From contig NZ_JAFFPT010000013.1 of the NCBI RefSeq assembly GCF_016918785.1, positions 87,277 through 151,276 of the forward strand: a stretch of DNA of 64,000 bases, given 5' to 3'. The notes below the pieces were generated by a model. It had not been told where the DNA came from. It searched no databases and saw nothing but the letters and a program-made list of their open reading frames with translations. This stretch comes from Leptospira ainazelensis. Its GTDB lineage: Bacteria; Spirochaetota; Leptospiria; Leptospirales; Leptospiraceae. Position numbers and translations under genes: made by a program. Positions 1-19,450 of this stretch are shown piece after piece; the first letter of the stretch is position 1; each line of letters begins with the position of its first letter.

Positions 1-108
1 CGTTTTCGATGTGGAAACTTTTTAAAAAAAGAGTTTTGTGTTCTTATTCTTGTCTCATTCTAAAAATTTTCTTTTCATTCAGCCAAATTGAGTTATCCTG
101 GATGCGCT

Positions 109-459
109 ATGCAAACTGAGATGGGACAACAAAAAAAAACTGCTAGCGATCCTCTATCCGATAAACGTTTTTATAAGCGTTTTCGTAAGAATAACCTAGT
201 GAAGATGATTCTTGGTAAGAACGAGATTCTTGGAAATTTAGAAGATATCAGTATGATCGGAGCTTCGATCAGCTCTAGGGAAGAAATACTCCTTGGTCAG
301 CGTATTCGATTTATGTCTCCAATACTTTCCATTGAAATTGAAGCGGATATCATTCGCAGAGATTTAGTTCAGGAAACGTATAAGTACGGTCTGGTGTTTC
401 ACGATCTTTCCGATGCAGCCATTGTTGAAATTTTGAATAAGATCGCTTCTTCCGATTGA
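109..459 (+). CDS. PilZ-domain-like protein
   Basis: Small soluble protein of about 116 residues made almost entirely of a PilZ-like beta-barrel. A basic segment ([11 protein letters not shown]) stands where the c-di-GMP-binding RxxxR motif is expected, and [10 protein letters not shown] matches the second PilZ motif (D/N)xSxxG. PilZ proteins bind cyclic di-GMP and relay it to motility, envelope or enzyme targets; that role is inferred from the family. Three starts are possible: TTG at 88, ATG at 109 and ATG at 121. None has a strong ribosome binding site, so the start is uncertain by up to 11 residues. It stands alone, with no partner that names its target. Confidence 0.6.
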   Translation: MQTEMGQQKKTASDPLSDKRFYKRFRKNNLVKMILGKNEILGNLEDISMIGASISSREEILLGQRIRFMSPILSIEIEADIIRRDLVQETYKYGLVFHDLSDAAIVEILNKIASSD

Positions 460-584
460 GAAGGCTTTTTTAGTTTCGAATTTCATAATCTTTTTATCAT
501 AGAATTGGATCGGTTTTAAAATTTAGAAATATTTTATAAACAAGCCCTTAACTTGGGTTTGTTGCGGTCGACACTAGTATTAGA

Positions 585-1262
585 ATGAGAATCGGCGGCG
601 AACATAGAATGCAACTCGGAATTCCCCGGGACGAATCCTTGCATTATATCGGTCATGGACAATTGGAAAGTTCTCCTGCGTCCACGTCGATTCTTCACGT
701 AATCTCGCACGAATTGGGGCATGTCGCCGAATTTCGCTCTGAAGCGATGCGGGATCGCGCGGACATTCGTTCCATGAATATGAAAATTCATTACGAGTTT
801 CGAAACGGCAAATTGGTCGCCGTTTCGGGAGAAACCGAGGCGGTCACCGTAAAAAAATCGGAAGAAAAACCGAATCGAGACGAACTCGTAGAATCACATA
901 CTCCGAAAGAAAAGGAAACCGTTGAAAAGGAAAAAAAAGCCGAAACTTCCAAGGCGGACTTAGAAGATAAGGAAAAGCAGATTCTTTCCGAGATTCGCAA
1001 AGTAGAATCGGAGCTCAAAACCTTTGACTCCGAAAAAGATTCCGAAGAGGACAAGGGAATCCGTTCGACTCGGAAAGTCGAGTTGGAAGAAAGAAAGAGA
1101 AAGTTGGAAATGTCTCTCAACCAAGAAAAACTGAAATCCATTTTGGAAGAAACTCTGGATACGTTTAGCGAGTTGATGGATAAACAAACTCGGATGAGTT
1201 TGAGACTTTTGAGCGCCGGGAATTCCGACAAGGTCGGAAAACTTTTGGATACAAAGGCTTAA
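585..1262 (+). CDS. HELGH-motif putative metalloprotease-like protein with charged coiled-coil tail
   Basis: A 225-residue protein with a zinc-metalloprotease type motif HELGH at residues 42-46, followed by a short beta-rich part (to about residue 85) and then a long Lys/Glu-rich, heptad-like tail (about 90-205) that should form a coiled coil. The overall plan resembles the SprA-related putative metalloproteases, but that assignment comes from the HExxH motif and layout only. The reading frame stays open back to a stop at 549 and no ribosome binding site precedes the ATG at 585, so the true start could be a rare codon or the gene could be 5'-truncated. It converges on engB with an 8-base gap. 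Substrate unknown. Confidence 0.5.
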   Translation: MRIGGEHRMQLGIPRDESLHYIGHGQLESSPASTSILHVISHELGHVAEFRSEAMRDRADIRSMNMKIHYEFRNGKLVAVSGETEAVTVKKSEEKPNRDELVESHTPKEKETVEKEKKAETSKADLEDKEKQILSEIRKVESELKTFDSEKDSEEDKGIRSTRKVELEERKRKLEMSLNQEKLKSILEETLDTFSELMDKQTRMSLRLLSAGNSDKVGKLLDTKA

Positions 1263-1270
1263 ATTCTTAT

Positions 1271-1932
1271 TTAAGAAATTTCCTCTATTCTTTCCGTAAA
1301 AGACTCCATCGGAGTTCCGACCATTCCAATCAAAGAATCCACTATCTTTCTTAACTCAAGTAGTCCTTTTCCGGACTTATTGGAAACAAGAACAGTTTCC
1401 AACATCGGATACAACTCGTGAATGTTTTTCATTTTTTTTCTCAACTTGGAAAGATCGCTCTGATTGAGTTTATCGATTTTTGTTCGAATTAAAACGGGTT
1501 TGATGTTTCTTTCAAAACAGGTGCCGATCAGTTCCAATTCTTCTTCGGGAAGATCTCTTTGAGCGTCACAAACTAAAAACAGGGATTTCAAATCCTTTGC
1601 ATGATTTAGATAGTCCATGAGTAGATCCATCATCGCTTCGTGATCTTTGTGCGAATTTGCAGAATATCCAAAACCGGGTAAATCCACTAAATAGATGGAA
1701 CGATTTACAAAGAAAAAGTTAAGAAGTTTTGTTTTACCGGGAGTGGACGAAACCTTGGCTAAGGATTTTCTTTCCAGAATAGCGTTGAGAAGAGAGGACT
1801 TACCGGCGTTGGAACGACCGGCAAACGCGATTTGCGGGATCCCCTTAGAAGGGATCTTGCTTGCTTCGCCATAAGACGAGTTAAACTCCACGTCTTTGAA
1901 AAATGGCTCATCCTTTTTTTGAGGATCCTCGT

Positions 1933-1936
<4 letters not shown>
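1271..1936 (-). CDS. engB: Ribosome biogenesis GTP-binding protein YihA/YsxC (EngB)
   Basis: A 221-residue TRAFAC-class GTPase. The P-loop GRSNAGKS is at residues 40-47, followed by a DLPGFGYS G3 region and a TKID G4 motif, the usual set for EngB. The family helps late assembly of the large ribosomal subunit and is essential in many bacteria. Length is normal (about 195-220). Its ATG overlaps the stop of tilS upstream by four bases, so it is probably translationally coupled in a leftward operon phosphatase-tilS-engB. Confidence 0.93.
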
Positions 1937-3245
<1,309 letters not shown>

Positions 3246-3253
3246 ATGCAGTT

Positions 3254-5293
3254 CTAACGGATCCTCCGGATTGCGGCAAGAGTAATATCGTCCATCTGTT
3301 CTTGGTTGCCCGTAAATTTACGTATTTCGGAAACGATTCCGTCTAACATCGATTGTAACGGTTCTCCTTCGAATTGAAGAATCGATTTTTTGAACCGCTC
3401 CGATTCGAATTGGATTCCATCCTGATTGGAGGCTTCCAGAACTCCATCCGTACACATGATCAGAAGATCGCCGGGTAACATTCGAAATTGATTTAGATTT
3501 TCAAACTTGGAAATATCGGGATCGATTCCTAAAATGATTCCGCCGGTTGGAATCTCTTCCACTTTTTGAGCCGCTTTTCTTAGAAGATACAGAACTCCTT
3601 GACCCGCTCCGCTAAAAAGAAATTCATTTCGATTCATTTCCCATTTGATTACGGTCATGGACATAAAACGCGGAGAAGCGGAATCGTTGTAGTTTTGAAA
3701 GATATAAGTGTTTACGGTATTTACGATATCCCAAGGGCTTACCTTCTTACGGACTAAAGAGTGGATGATCGTCCTTACGGTCGCCATCACGATTCCCGCA
3801 GGGACACCTTTTCCGCTGACGTCTCCGATGCAGATCACGGTTTCCGTGTTAAAAGGATCCGTGATAAAATCATAGTAGTCTCCTCCGACACCTCTTGCGG
3901 GGACCATCGTTCCTGCAAATTCATAACCTCCGTGTTCGGGCATCTTTCGAGGAAGTAATGATTTTTGAAGTTCCTTCGCGATCTCGATTTCTTTATCGAG
4001 TCTTTCTTTTTGAGCTCGTTGATCAAAGAGGTGATAATTCTGGATCGAAATTCCCGCTTGGATCGAAAACGCATTCAAAACTTCTAATTCTTCCGCGTTA
4101 AAATGACGATCCTTTCGTTTTCCGAGTATGATTACGATATCCGATTTGTCAGTGTGTACCACGGGAAGAATTGCTAGATTCAATCCCCACATTCCGAATT
4201 TTTCCAGTTCCGGAAAATCCGAGGAGAACGCGAGTTTGGATTCCGAAAGTTCAAAAACCTCCTTTAGAAAAAATTCATATCGTTTGATCGGGATCGACAT
4301 TTCTCCCGGAATCGGTTCGAGTTCTTTCCGGGATATTCTTCTTTTGTAATCTCCGATCGTTTCCGTTTCATCATCGGTTGTTTGAATTCTTACTCTAAAC
4401 GTAGATTGCCGCGCCATGTCGACATCCATTCTGATCTCGGGGCTTGTAATGTTACCGGTAAGAAAATGACCGAAGAGAGTGTGATTGTCCTTGTTCCATT
4501 CAAAGAGAGAATACAAATCGTTTTCGGAAAATTCAGTCAGGGAAAGAAGAATCACTCGAAAGATTTCAACCTTATATTTAAAACCTAAAGAGGAGAGCCG
4601 AAGCGCCGCAGAATGAAGAGATCTAAAATTTCTGGATTGGGTTTGTGATACTTCGAATAGAATTCGGTTCTTTAGCGTTACGGCGAATTGTGCGGCGAGG
4701 AGTTCTAAAAAGTATCGATCGTTCTCCGCTTTTTCGGGATCGTCCCTGTTATAATCGACCGTTATGATTCCCAAAACCTCCCCGTTGAGATGAATCGGAA
4801 CCGCGAGTGCGGCAACCGTTCGATTGAGCCTCGCATACTGTTTGAAATGTTTGTGTTTTTGATCCGCAAACTTGTAGTAAATCGATTTGCAGTGTTCGAT
4901 ACACTCGGTGAGCGGACCGTTGTCTTCTCCCTTCTTGATTTCAAAGTGTTGGGCGACCCTGGAAAGAGAAGACTTCTGATTCTTCACCGACATCACAGTC
5001 ATTCGATCCAGGCGCGGTTCATAGATCATCACGCTGACGCCGGGAATTCCTAATTTGTAAAATGCAAGAGAAGTGAAACTTTCTAAAAGATGGATTAAGT
5101 TCGGACTTGTGTTGAAGAGCGATAAGAACTCGAGAAGGATTTCGTTGCTAAAATTCGTGTCCGTCGGTGGTTGAAGACGCGGGTTCTTTCGCTTTTCTAA
5201 AATCCATTCTCTACCGCAGGATCGACAGAAAAAACGTCCATTCCGGAACAAACCATCTGGAGTCTTAAATTCTGAGCAAAATGCACAGGTCAT
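3254..5293 (-). CDS. Zinc-ribbon, GAF, GAF, SpoIIE-type serine phosphatase
   Basis: A 679-residue signalling phosphatase. The N-terminus has CxxC pairs at residues 3-6 and 23-26 (zinc ribbon). Two GAF-like sensor regions follow (about 55-210 and 220-410), then a short coiled coil (about 415-435) and a PP2C/SpoIIE catalytic domain with GDYYDF at 471, GDVSGKG at 490, CTDGVLEA at 614 and MDDIT near 667, so the metal-binding aspartates are present. RsbU-like enzymes dephosphorylate STAS anti-anti-sigma proteins; the partner here is not in the window. It is transcribed divergently from the GAF/sigma-54 activator at 5431, so the two may share control. Ends 8 bases before tilS. Confidence 0.85.
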   Translation of the reverse strand: MTCAFCSEFKTPDGLFRNGRFFCRSCGREWILEKRKNPRLQPPTDTNFSNEILLEFLSLFNTSPNLIHLLESFTSLAFYKLGIPGVSVMIYEPRLDRMTVMSVKNQKSSLSRVAQHFEIKKGEDNGPLTECIEHCKSIYYKFADQKHKHFKQYARLNRTVAALAVPIHLNGEVLGIITVDYNRDDPEKAENDRYFLELLAAQFAVTLKNRILFEVSQTQSRNFRSLHSAALRLSSLGFKYKVEIFRVILLSLTEFSENDLYSLFEWNKDNHTLFGHFLTGNITSPEIRMDVDMARQSTFRVRIQTTDDETETIGDYKRRISRKELEPIPGEMSIPIKRYEFFLKEVFELSESKLAFSSDFPELEKFGMWGLNLAILPVVHTDKSDIVIILGKRKDRHFNAEELEVLNAFSIQAGISIQNYHLFDQRAQKERLDKEIEIAKELQKSLLPRKMPEHGGYEFAGTMVPARGVGGDYYDFITDPFNTETVICIGDVSGKGVPAGIVMATVRTIIHSLVRKKVSPWDIVNTVNTYIFQNYNDSASPRFMSMTVIKWEMNRNEFLFSGAGQGVLYLLRKAAQKVEEIPTGGIILGIDPDISKFENLNQFRMLPGDLLIMCTDGVLEASNQDGIQFESERFKKSILQFEGEPLQSMLDGIVSEIRKFTGNQEQMDDITLAAIRRIR

Positions 5294-7530
<2,237 letters not shown>

Positions 7531-8305
7531 TCGGAGTTCCGTCCAACCGGATCGTATCGATTTCGTAACAATACCTCTTTTGGTCTTTCGAAAACGAATC
7601 GAATCTTTACTCGTGCTTCACTTGTTTTTGAAATTTCAACTACGGCAAAGTTGGATTCGGTCTTTACGTTTCGGATTATTTGAATTCCATTCTTAAAATC
7701 GATTTTCTGTCGAGTCCATAACCTTACTAACAGGTCGGAAAGTGATTGAGAATAAAAAAGATTCCAATGGGAATGTTTGTAGGAATTCCTACATGGGATT
7801 TTTTTCTTGCAAAATTATGATTTTCTGATAGAGCAAAGTCACCCGGAGTCTTCCGCCACCCGCCCCACCACCCGAAATTTGGGCGGGGCGCGCGACTTTT
7901 ACGGAGGATCGTCGTTGTTACGACAGATTCTTTGAAAGATTTAACCCACTCGTGTGTACGGTTATGGTCGAGTCGTATGCGAAACTGACTTAAAGGCCGT
8001 TTCCAAATTTTTCTTTGAATTCCGTTTTTCGGAACAAGGATTGAATCCCCGATTTTATCGGTTTCTCATCCGAGATCGAAAAGTCGATTACTGATTCTTA
8101 GAACGACTCTTTCTTCAGGTCGTAAAAAAAACGTTTAATTTTTTTAAAAGCGTCTAAGAATGGTATCGGCTTTTGTTCAAAACGATTGTTGATGAAAGTG
8201 TAAGTTGCGGATGAAAGAACTTTCCGTTTTTGTAAAATTCGGAACCGCAAAACTTACAAACGATCCGATTCTTAGATTAAAAAATATCGAATTAGGTGAG
8301 CGAGA
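7531..8305. other. 775-base gene desert with inverted repeats
   Basis: No convincing gene on either strand. A perfect 16-bp palindrome TGTAGGAATTCCTACA sits at 7778-7793 and a GC-rich patch with opposed CGCCCC/GGGGCG and CCC-AAATTT-GGG arms lies around 7860-7895, very unlike the A/T-rich surroundings. On the minus strand around 7530-7740 an open frame of about 68 codons without a standard start looks protein-like and may be a decayed gene or a piece of a dispersed element. The last 100 bases should hold the promoter of the gene at 8306. Confidence 0.5.
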
Positions 8306-9517
8306 ATGATCCAGACCGCGGATAAAACGCCAAGTGTAAATACCGAAAACTTTTATAAGTATCTCCCGTTTCTTTCTTCTTTTACCGAAATCATTGAGCC
8401 ATCTAATTATTACACGGTGCCCGATGATTGGAACTTGATCGTTACCGATGTTGTGAATTCTACGGAAGCGATCCGCAACGGGAATTACAAGGACGTGAAT
8501 ATCGCAGGCGGGGTGACTGCGATGGCGGTTTCCAATTTGATGGGGGATATGGATTATCCGTTTTTATTCGGCGGAGATGGAATGACTTTACTTTTACCGA
8601 ATAGCGTTCTTCCCGGTGTGAAAGATGTTCTATTCTCCATTCGAGAATTGGTAAAAAATAATTTTGGTTTAAAGTTAAGAGCGGGAATCGTAAACGTCGG
8701 AGATCTCAAAAGATCCGGAAAAGAATTAAAACTTTGTAAACTTAAAATTTCGGAATTTTATAACCAAGCGATTCTTACCGGCAGCGCGTTGGACGCGGCG
8801 GAGAATCTCGTGAAGAACGACGATTCTTCCAATCCGTATATCATTCCTTTGACTCACAAGGCAAGGATCAAACCGGATTTTACGGGATTCACCTGTCGCT
8901 GGCAAGACATTCCAAGTCATCGGGGTGAAACGGTTTCCTTTATCATAAAATTGAATCCGATTCAGGCGTCTTCGGATCCCGGTTTGTTGAAACTGATCCT
9001 GGATCAAATCGGAATTCTTCTCGGAAACGATACACAGATCCATCCTTTGACCGAAGAAGGAATCAACGTTGATATGAGCGGCAAATACTTTAACAAAGAA
9101 GCGACCGTTCATACGGAAAACAGAAAGGGATTCTTACATTTTTTAAGATTTCTCAAAATCAAAATCGAAGGTTTTGCGGTAAACTTCGCCGTAAAAACAC
9201 AATGGAAATTCGGTCCCAAGGTCAACGGAGTGGAGTTACGAGAATTGAGAAAGTCCCAGATTATCGCGTCGGACTTTCGAAAATACGACGGAACCTTAAA
9301 GATGGTGGTCGCCTGCGATACGAAGTCTAGAGAAGCGTTCATCGACTTTTTACAGGGACTTTACAAAGAAGGTAAGTTATACTTCGGTTATCACGTATCC
9401 GATCGAGCTCTTATGACTTGCGCTTTGCACGAGGGGTCGGTAAGAGAAGTGCATTTTGTGGATTCTGCGGACGGCGGTTATGCTCTCGCCGCGATTCAGC
9501 TGAAAGAACAAATCCGT

Positions 9518-9529
<12 letters not shown>
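8306..9529 (+). CDS. DUF3095 family protein, cyclase-like fold
   Basis: A 407-residue protein matching the DUF3095 family. Its N-terminal part reads like a nucleotide-cyclase homology domain: [11 protein letters not shown] near residue 46 parallels the FTDIVGST metal-binding strand of class III cyclases, and LFGGDGM near 93 parallels the second catalytic turn. Family members have no established enzyme activity, so cyclase function is only a possibility. ATG at 8306 follows a GGTGAG purine stretch. It overlaps the SET gene end-to-end by 12 bases (convergent). Confidence 0.75.
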
Positions 9530-9916
<387 letters not shown>

Positions 9917-9970
9917 TTTGAAAATCTAAAATAGCCGGGAAAAAAATTGCAAGTAAGAAACGGAGGTTCT

Positions 9971-11803
9971 TTAAAGAACCATCGCATGTTGTTCCGGTTC
10001 CGGAACGGCGAATCTTTCGAGTTTTCCGTTTCTGATCTGAAAAACCTGATCCGCTTCCCGAATCGTGGAAAGTCTGTGAGTAACCGAAATTACGGTTCTT
10101 CCCTCTCTCAAGAAAGAAAGCGTTTTCATGATTCTCGCTTCGGTTACGGGATCCAAAGAAGAAGTAGCTTCGTCCAAAAGAAGAATTTGAGGATTTCTTA
10201 AAAAGGCGCGAGCGATCGCGATTCTTTGTCTTTCTCCGCCGGAGAGTTTTGTTCCACGATCTCCCGTGTTGGTTTCGTATCCCATGGGAAGCGAAAGAAT
10301 CAGTTCGTGAATTTCGGCGCGTTTTGCGGCCTCGATTACTTCTTCCAGAGAAGCGCTCGGTTTTCCGATTCGGATATTTTCGAAAATTGTGGTATTAAAA
10401 AGAAATGTTTCTTGGAACACAACGCCGACCAAAGATCGAACCGAACTTCTGGAGACAGAATTCAAATCGATTCCGTCGAAATAAATTCTTCCTTCGTTGG
10501 GTTGTACCATCCCGAGGAGGAGTTTGATAAATGTACTTTTTCCCACACCGGAACCTCCCACGATCGCGGTATAACTTCCTTTTGGAATCGTGAGCGATAT
10601 ATCGCTTAGATTTTTTGAACGGCCTTTGTAACGGAAGTGAACGTTTTCAAAACGAATCTCTTGTTTTAATTCGGGAATGGACGATTCTTCCAGGTTCGAT
10701 TCAAAAACGGGGGCCCGCAATAATTCTAATATTCTTTTTGCGGAACCGCTGGCATGATTCAAGGCGGGGAGATACTGAGAAAGATAAAGTAAAGAATAAC
10801 TTAAGTTTAAGAATGGGGGTAGAAACGCCGCGAGTGTTCCTATGCTCAGAGCGTTGTTATAGGCAAACGCGGTTCCCGCCAGCAGAAGAACTCCTTGTAG
10901 AAGAAGAATCCCGGAACCGGCCGAACGTTCCAGATAGGAGTTTGTAAGTCCTAATCTCAATGAAACCTGAAAGAGTTTCTCGCAGTTGTTTTTAAATCTA
11001 CTAAAGAAATAATCGCCTAAGTCGTAAGCCCGGATCAAATTTTGAGCTGAGATGGATTCTTCCAGCATACTCAAAACTTGAGCTTCCTCTAATTTTCGGG
11101 AATAACTGATCTCGGTCGACTTTCTGGAAAGAAAACCGGGCCCTAAAAATGTGATAGGCCAGATCAACAGAGCGATAAGCGCCAATTTCCAATCCAAAAG
11201 AAAAAGAAGAATGGTTCCAAAAAGCGCTTCGAGCAAAGGACCAAGCCCCCAGGGTATAAAGGCGAGTAACGCGTGTTCCAAAGAAGCGAGGTCGTTAAAA
11301 AAACGCGAAAGAATATCGCCCAATTTATTGTTCGAGAAAAAATCAAGACTCAACTGATCTAAATGTTCATACATCTGTAATCGCAGATCTTGGATAATCC
11401 TGGAAGAAGCCCAGTTGTATAAATAATCTCTAAGTGTTCCGAGAATCGCGAACGTCACCGTTCCTACCGCTAAGTAAGCGCCGATCCAATAGAGTGCGTT
11501 TTGATTTCGATTGATGAGCGCTTCGTCGATGAGATACTTAAAACTAAAAGGAATACTCGCATAGAATCCGATCTCAAAACAGAGAAGGGCGATGATGATA
11601 AAAATTCTTCCCTTGTATTTTTTTACGAAACGGAAAAGTCCAAAAATCAATAAACCGGGAGCGCCCTCGTTTTCGGAAGCGGGTTTCTCTTTTTTGAGGT
11701 TGGGAGCTTTCCATTTTTTTGCGGATCCTTTTTCCTTATCAAGAGGTAAGGGTTCCGATTTTTGGATCAGCTGCTCCGGGTTGTATTCGAGAGGTCTTTT
11801 CAT
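9971..11803 (-). CDS. ABC exporter, fused transmembrane and ATPase domains (MsbA-like)
   Basis: A 610-residue half-transporter. About 60 charged N-terminal residues precede six membrane helices (about 60-350) and a nucleotide-binding domain with Walker A GGSGVGKS at 416, signature LSGGERQR at 520, Walker [13 protein letters not shown] around 540 and the H-loop THRLS near 575. It should homodimerise in the inner membrane and export a lipid, lipopeptide or drug. MsbA-like by layout; no substrate can be read from the sequence or neighbours. Confidence 0.88.
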   Translation of the reverse strand: MKRPLEYNPEQLIQKSEPLPLDKEKGSAKKWKAPNLKKEKPASENEGAPGLLIFGLFRFVKKYKGRIFIIIALLCFEIGFYASIPFSFKYLIDEALINRNQNALYWIGAYLAVGTVTFAILGTLRDYLYNWASSRIIQDLRLQMYEHLDQLSLDFFSNNKLGDILSRFFNDLASLEHALLAFIPWGLGPLLEALFGTILLFLLDWKLALIALLIWPITFLGPGFLSRKSTEISYSRKLEEAQVLSMLEESISAQNLIRAYDLGDYFFSRFKNNCEKLFQVSLRLGLTNSYLERSAGSGILLLQGVLLLAGTAFAYNNALSIGTLAAFLPPFLNLSYSLLYLSQYLPALNHASGSAKRILELLRAPVFESNLEESSIPELKQEIRFENVHFRYKGRSKNLSDISLTIPKGSYTAIVGGSGVGKSTFIKLLLGMVQPNEGRIYFDGIDLNSVSRSSVRSLVGVVFQETFLFNTTIFENIRIGKPSASLEEVIEAAKRAEIHELILSLPMGYETNTGDRGTKLSGGERQRIAIARAFLRNPQILLLDEATSSLDPVTEARIMKTLSFLREGRTVISVTHRLSTIREADQVFQIRNGKLERFAVPEPEQHAMVL

Positions 11804-11841
11804 TCCGTTTTTGGAAAATGCAGTCCTTTTATTTTCGGCAA

Positions 11842-11875
<34 letters not shown>

Positions 11876-11962
11876 TCCGGGAAAGTCCGAGGCAAGAATT
11901 TTTCAACCGATAAGAGACAGAATCCACCCGGAAAAGACTCGTTTTTTTAGAAACCGACTATT

Positions 11963-12601
11963 ATGCTAGTAAGTAGGCTCAATGCGATGATTAACTTTCA
12001 CTACAAAGAGGAAAACGGACTTTATACTGTGACCCTCAAAACGTCCGAAACGGCTCCGGGTACTCTTCATAAGATGGTGAAAGCGATGTTCTTTATGGGT
12101 TGGGAAATCGTTTCCGGCGATATCCAGACGATCGAAGAAAAAGGACAGTTGTACAGTTACGACGTTTTTACTTTGAAATCGGAAGAAACGGATTCTAAAA
12201 TCAAAGCTTCCAAACTGGGGATTCTAATGTCCTCGGTATTTACGGAAGATTCGGCTCTGGAAGAGATCATTCATCATTCCAGCGAAATCGATCTTAGAAA
12301 TACCTACCACCTTAGCAACGATTCTAAACTCGATTTTGAAGATGTAGAAGGCGGAAATAAAACAAAACTATATCTGGAAGCTCCCGATCGTAAAGGACTT
12401 CTCTATTTTGTTACGGGCGTTCTAAAAGAAAACGGAATTAACATTCATTCCGCTACGATCCGAACGGATCGAACCGGAAACCAAGCTCAGGATACGTTCA
12501 TTTTGTCGGATTCAAAAGGGAGCGGTTTTGCCGGCTCTTCCCTGGAAGAAAGAGTGAGCAGAAATATTCTCGAAATCAGTCTGAATTCTTCCTGGAAGTA
12601 G
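11963..12601 (+). CDS. Double ACT-domain protein
   Basis: A 212-residue protein with two ACT-like regulatory folds: residues about 15-85 (beginning [20 protein letters not shown]) and about 130-205 ([31 protein letters not shown]). The second closely resembles the C-terminal ACT repeats of the PII uridylyltransferase GlnD, which bind amino acids. No catalytic domain is attached, so it is likely a small-molecule sensor. Starts at ATG 11963 or ATG 11987; neither has a strong ribosome binding site. It diverges from the ABC exporter gene. Confidence 0.7.
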   Translation: MLVSRLNAMINFHYKEENGLYTVTLKTSETAPGTLHKMVKAMFFMGWEIVSGDIQTIEEKGQLYSYDVFTLKSEETDSKIKASKLGILMSSVFTEDSALEEIIHHSSEIDLRNTYHLSNDSKLDFEDVEGGNKTKLYLEAPDRKGLLYFVTGVLKENGINIHSATIRTDRTGNQAQDTFILSDSKGSGFAGSSLEERVSRNILEISLNSSWK

Positions 12602-12759
12602 TTTGGAAAATATTTTTTTCGTCACATAAGAAAATATTCGGTGCAATGGGCGCATTCCTGCCTTTTATTGGATTAAGAACGGAATTCCGAAAAGCGTTTT
12701 TTTCACGTTATGTAACCTTAACCACTTCTTAGACAAATTTCAATTTTACGACGATTTGC

Positions 12760-14229
<1,470 letters not shown>

Positions 14230-14560
14230 GGTATTTCCGAGTCTCCTTTGAAAAAGAACGTTTGAATTGTTTCAAAATTTCGATTCTTTTTGGTTTTATC
14301 GGGATCGATCGAAAAGATCGTTATGCGACACCGCATTTCCTATCGCCTGCTTAAATAGTGTACATTCGTCCTTAAATCGGATCTTTCCGAAACGGATTTT
14401 TCCCTTAAGAATGGAAAATAAAATCGTCTTCGAAGTGTCATAAATAATTTTTTTCCAGTCATATATTCCAATCGCTAAGAAAGGGTTGCCTTTACCTTCT
14501 ATGGTACGCGATTCTCTCCCAAACCAACGCCTACGGGCAATTTAAAAGAAGAGTTGTAAT
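14230..14560. other. 331-base spacer between paralogues
   Basis: No gene seen. An inverted GATCGATC/GATC-rich stretch lies near 14300-14325. No terminator with a T-run and no recognised riboswitch; in particular no c-di-GMP riboswitch core was found. It should carry the promoter of the gene at 14561, which would make the pair separately transcribed. Confidence 0.4.
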
Positions 14561-16042
14561 ATGAGCGTTAACTCACATTCTGTAAATAAAGAACTCCTAG
14601 AAAAATTTGAATTCACTTCGGACGTAATCAAGAGTTTTGTAAGCCAGAGCGAAATCCCCGTAGATTTTTATAATAAGAATGGTCAAATTCTAATCCACAA
14701 AAAGTCGGATGCTTCTGAAGAAGACATTACCAGACTTCAAAAATTCGAAAGCCAAGGTATCTTTTTTCTTATATCAGAAAAAGATAAAATAGTTAAGAAT
14801 AAAAAACCGGACTCGATTCACGGTCGTGGAGTTTCTTTTACGAAACTGGTCAATACCGACCTAACGATCGCGCTCGCAAGAGAAGCCTCGGATCTTTTGG
14901 AAGAACTGAAACATTTTCCTCTTAATAACAACCATATCCGAAAAGTTCAAAAAGGAATCGATGATATCCTCGTGGACTTTAAAGCGAGCTCCGATATGGA
15001 ACTCGGACTTGTAAATGTGATCGAAGTTATGAGACAAGCCGGAGTAAAAACGGATTCGGAAATCATGACCAAAAGAACCGTAATCTCTATGGCGATGAAA
15101 CTCCGCGGAATGAAAGCTTTGAATAAGGCTGAAAACGATCTTCAAAAAGCGAAACAACTAAACGTTATGCTCGCTTCCTATATGGTCGATATCGGAAAGT
15201 CCAGGATGAAACTTCCGAATCATTCCAATCTCAGACCGGAGGAATTCGACTATATTAAAAATCATCCGATCATCAGCTATCTTATGATCGGAAACCTTAC
15301 CGGAATCGATTCCGAAGTTAAATCGGCGGTTCTCAACAGTCATAGAACTTTTCGCGGGGAAGGTTTGAACAACAATTATCCTTCTACGAATATGTTGATT
15401 CGGAAATTGACCGAATATCTTCAGAAATACAAAGACGACAAAACCAAACAAACGCTCATCGAAGATATTCAGAGACAAATTCATCACTTGTTGAACAGTA
15501 CTTATACGGATGAGGATCCGGGAATCATTTCCATCGCAGGAGAATTCGCCTCTCTCAGTTCCGAACAGGATTGGCGCCCCGCTTTTAACGCTCTCACTTC
15601 GATGAAATTGATTTTAAACAACAGTTTCTTTTCTTATAACGAAAAGATCGTTCGCGACTTCTTCGATCTAATGGCGCTGAGTCTTTGCGAAAACCAGAGC
15701 GTACTCAATCCGGGGGATTATATCATCGTAGTTTCAATGGATTCTCAGAGAAAGGTTCATTTTGAAACCTGTGTCATCAAAGAAATTTACAGACACCAGA
15801 CTAGACCGCTTTTGGAAAGAATCGGAACGATTCGACCGTTGATTACGAACAAGGGTAAGATCAAGATCGAAGGATACGATCCCCATTCTTTCCGTGAAGA
15901 TAAAAGAAAGGCGGTTTTCAATTTGAACAACAGCATGGATCCAAGAAGAGTCATCTATATGATCGATCCTGAATTAGAGCCGAGTCTTTTCGAGAAGGTC
16001 GATCAGAATTTTAGAGGAACCGCGCCTCGTTCCGTCGCCTGA
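14561..16042 (+). CDS. Degenerate HD-GYP-like protein, copy 2
   Basis: A 493-residue paralogue of the protein at 12760, similar along its whole length (shared segments include [39 protein letters not shown] and RIGTIRP). The HD-GYP positions are again altered: VDIG for [14 protein letters not shown] for HHExxDGxG (one more His lost than in copy 1). The C-terminal ~100 residues keep the same pattern of basic and hydrophobic strands. Presence of two full-length, intact copies argues for selected, non-enzymatic functions such as second-messenger sensing. ATG 14561 follows AAGAAGAG. Confidence 0.6.
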   Translation: MSVNSHSVNKELLEKFEFTSDVIKSFVSQSEIPVDFYNKNGQILIHKKSDASEEDITRLQKFESQGIFFLISEKDKIVKNKKPDSIHGRGVSFTKLVNTDLTIALAREASDLLEELKHFPLNNNHIRKVQKGIDDILVDFKASSDMELGLVNVIEVMRQAGVKTDSEIMTKRTVISMAMKLRGMKALNKAENDLQKAKQLNVMLASYMVDIGKSRMKLPNHSNLRPEEFDYIKNHPIISYLMIGNLTGIDSEVKSAVLNSHRTFRGEGLNNNYPSTNMLIRKLTEYLQKYKDDKTKQTLIEDIQRQIHHLLNSTYTDEDPGIISIAGEFASLSSEQDWRPAFNALTSMKLILNNSFFSYNEKIVRDFFDLMALSLCENQSVLNPGDYIIVVSMDSQRKVHFETCVIKEIYRHQTRPLLERIGTIRPLITNKGKIKIEGYDPHSFREDKRKAVFNLNNSMDPRRVIYMIDPELEPSLFEKVDQNFRGTAPRSVA

Positions 16043-16107
16043 CAAAACTGAAGGATTCTTCCAGAAACGCGCTTTATCCCTAGGGTTTACCTTGTTTTCT
16101 TGGTATT

Positions 16108-17250
16108 ATGCCTTCAAGTTGGGGAAAAATTTTTAAAGTCAGTACGTTTGGAGAATCTCACGGCGAGTCTGTGGGCGTTGTCGTCGAAGGAGTTCCGGCC
16201 GGAATTCCCATTCGTTTAGAAGAGATTCAAAAAGACTTAAACCGACGAAGACCGGGTCAGAGTAAACTGACCACTCCTCGGGACGAAGCCGATACCGTTC
16301 GTGTTGTCTCCGGTGTTTTCGAAGGGAAGACGATCGGAGCCCCTATTGCGTTGATCGTAAACAATCAAAATACGATTTCAAAAGATTACGAAAATTTAAG
16401 AACCGCCTTCCGACCTTCCCACGCGGATTATACATACCAAGTAAAATACGGGTTTCGCGCCCACGTCGGCGGCGGTCGCTCTTCAGTACGAGAAACGATC
16501 GGCAGAGTAGCTGCGGCGGCCATAGCAAGAATGATACTCAAGGACGATTTAGGAATCGAAACCGTAGCTTGGGTCGATTCGATCGGGCCGGTTCAATCCA
16601 AGATCGGTGAGAATTATCCGAAGTCGCGGGAAGAAGTCGATCAAAACGAAGTTCGTTGTCCCGATGAGTCCAGCGCCGATACGATGCGAAACTTGATTCT
16701 TAAAATGAAAGAAGCGGGGGATAGCGTCGGAGGAACGATCAAATGTGTTTCTTACAATCTTCCACCCGGTCTGGGCGATCCAGTTTACGATAAGCTGGAT
16801 GGGGATCTTGCAAAAGCGATTCTTTCGATTCCCGCATGCAAAGGATTTGAAGTGGGTTCCGGTTTTTCGGGAACACTTCTCACAGGAAGCGCGCATAACG
16901 ATGAATTTTATGTCGAAGAAGGAACCGGACGTGTTCGAACCAAAACCAACAATTCCGGCGGACTTCAAGGCGGAATCTCCAACGGGGAAGAGCTCGTGAT
17001 CCGGGCTGCATTCAAGCCGACTTCCACGATTTTTAAAAAACAGAATACGGTAACTCTCAAGGGAGAAGAAACTACTTTGGAAGCAAAGGGCCGTCACGAT
17101 CCTTGTGTTCTTCCCAGAGCTGTTCCTATCATCGAAGCGGTAGTGAACTTGGTTCTTGTCGACGCTTATCTCTACCAAAGGGCGATCAATCCTCTCTGGT
17201 TTCAGAAATGGGCGACCGTTCCGGATTATTACAAAGACTTAGAGCTTTAA
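16108..17250 (+). CDS. aroC: Chorismate synthase
   Basis: A 380-residue enzyme that converts 5-enolpyruvylshikimate-3-phosphate to chorismate, the last shikimate-pathway step, using reduced FMN. Signature regions are present: [18 protein letters not shown] near the N-terminus, [40 protein letters not shown], and [24 protein letters not shown]. Length is normal. It starts at ATG 16108 66 bases after the second HD-GYP-like gene and could be co-transcribed with it, though without functional connection. Confidence 0.97.
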   Translation: MPSSWGKIFKVSTFGESHGESVGVVVEGVPAGIPIRLEEIQKDLNRRRPGQSKLTTPRDEADTVRVVSGVFEGKTIGAPIALIVNNQNTISKDYENLRTAFRPSHADYTYQVKYGFRAHVGGGRSSVRETIGRVAAAAIARMILKDDLGIETVAWVDSIGPVQSKIGENYPKSREEVDQNEVRCPDESSADTMRNLILKMKEAGDSVGGTIKCVSYNLPPGLGDPVYDKLDGDLAKAILSIPACKGFEVGSGFSGTLLTGSAHNDEFYVEEGTGRVRTKTNNSGGLQGGISNGEELVIRAAFKPTSTIFKKQNTVTLKGEETTLEAKGRHDPCVLPRAVPIIEAVVNLVLVDAYLYQRAINPLWFQKWATVPDYYKDLEL

Positions 17251-17396
17251 GAATCAGTCTCAAAATTGACGCAAGACTTTCCGATTTTTCCGAAGAAATG
17301 GAAAGCGGAAGAGCGAAAACAGGGAACTTTTAGAAACGGGTTGCCAGAATGAGAACGGTACGTTTCTATAGAATTGTTTCCCAATACCCGGGTTTA

Positions 17397-19388
<1,992 letters not shown>

Positions 19389-19450
19389 AAACTTTCTCCT
19401 AGTTTAAGAATTAAATTATAGATTAGTTTTCTAACAAGGATTCCAAACTC

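Noticed and set aside
534..791. 85-codon minus-strand frame opposite the HELGH gene
   Set aside because: A shadow of the coding strand; no independent signal.
14230..14560. Possible c-di-GMP riboswitch before the second HD-GYP-like gene
   Set aside because: The conserved GEMM core sequence is not there.
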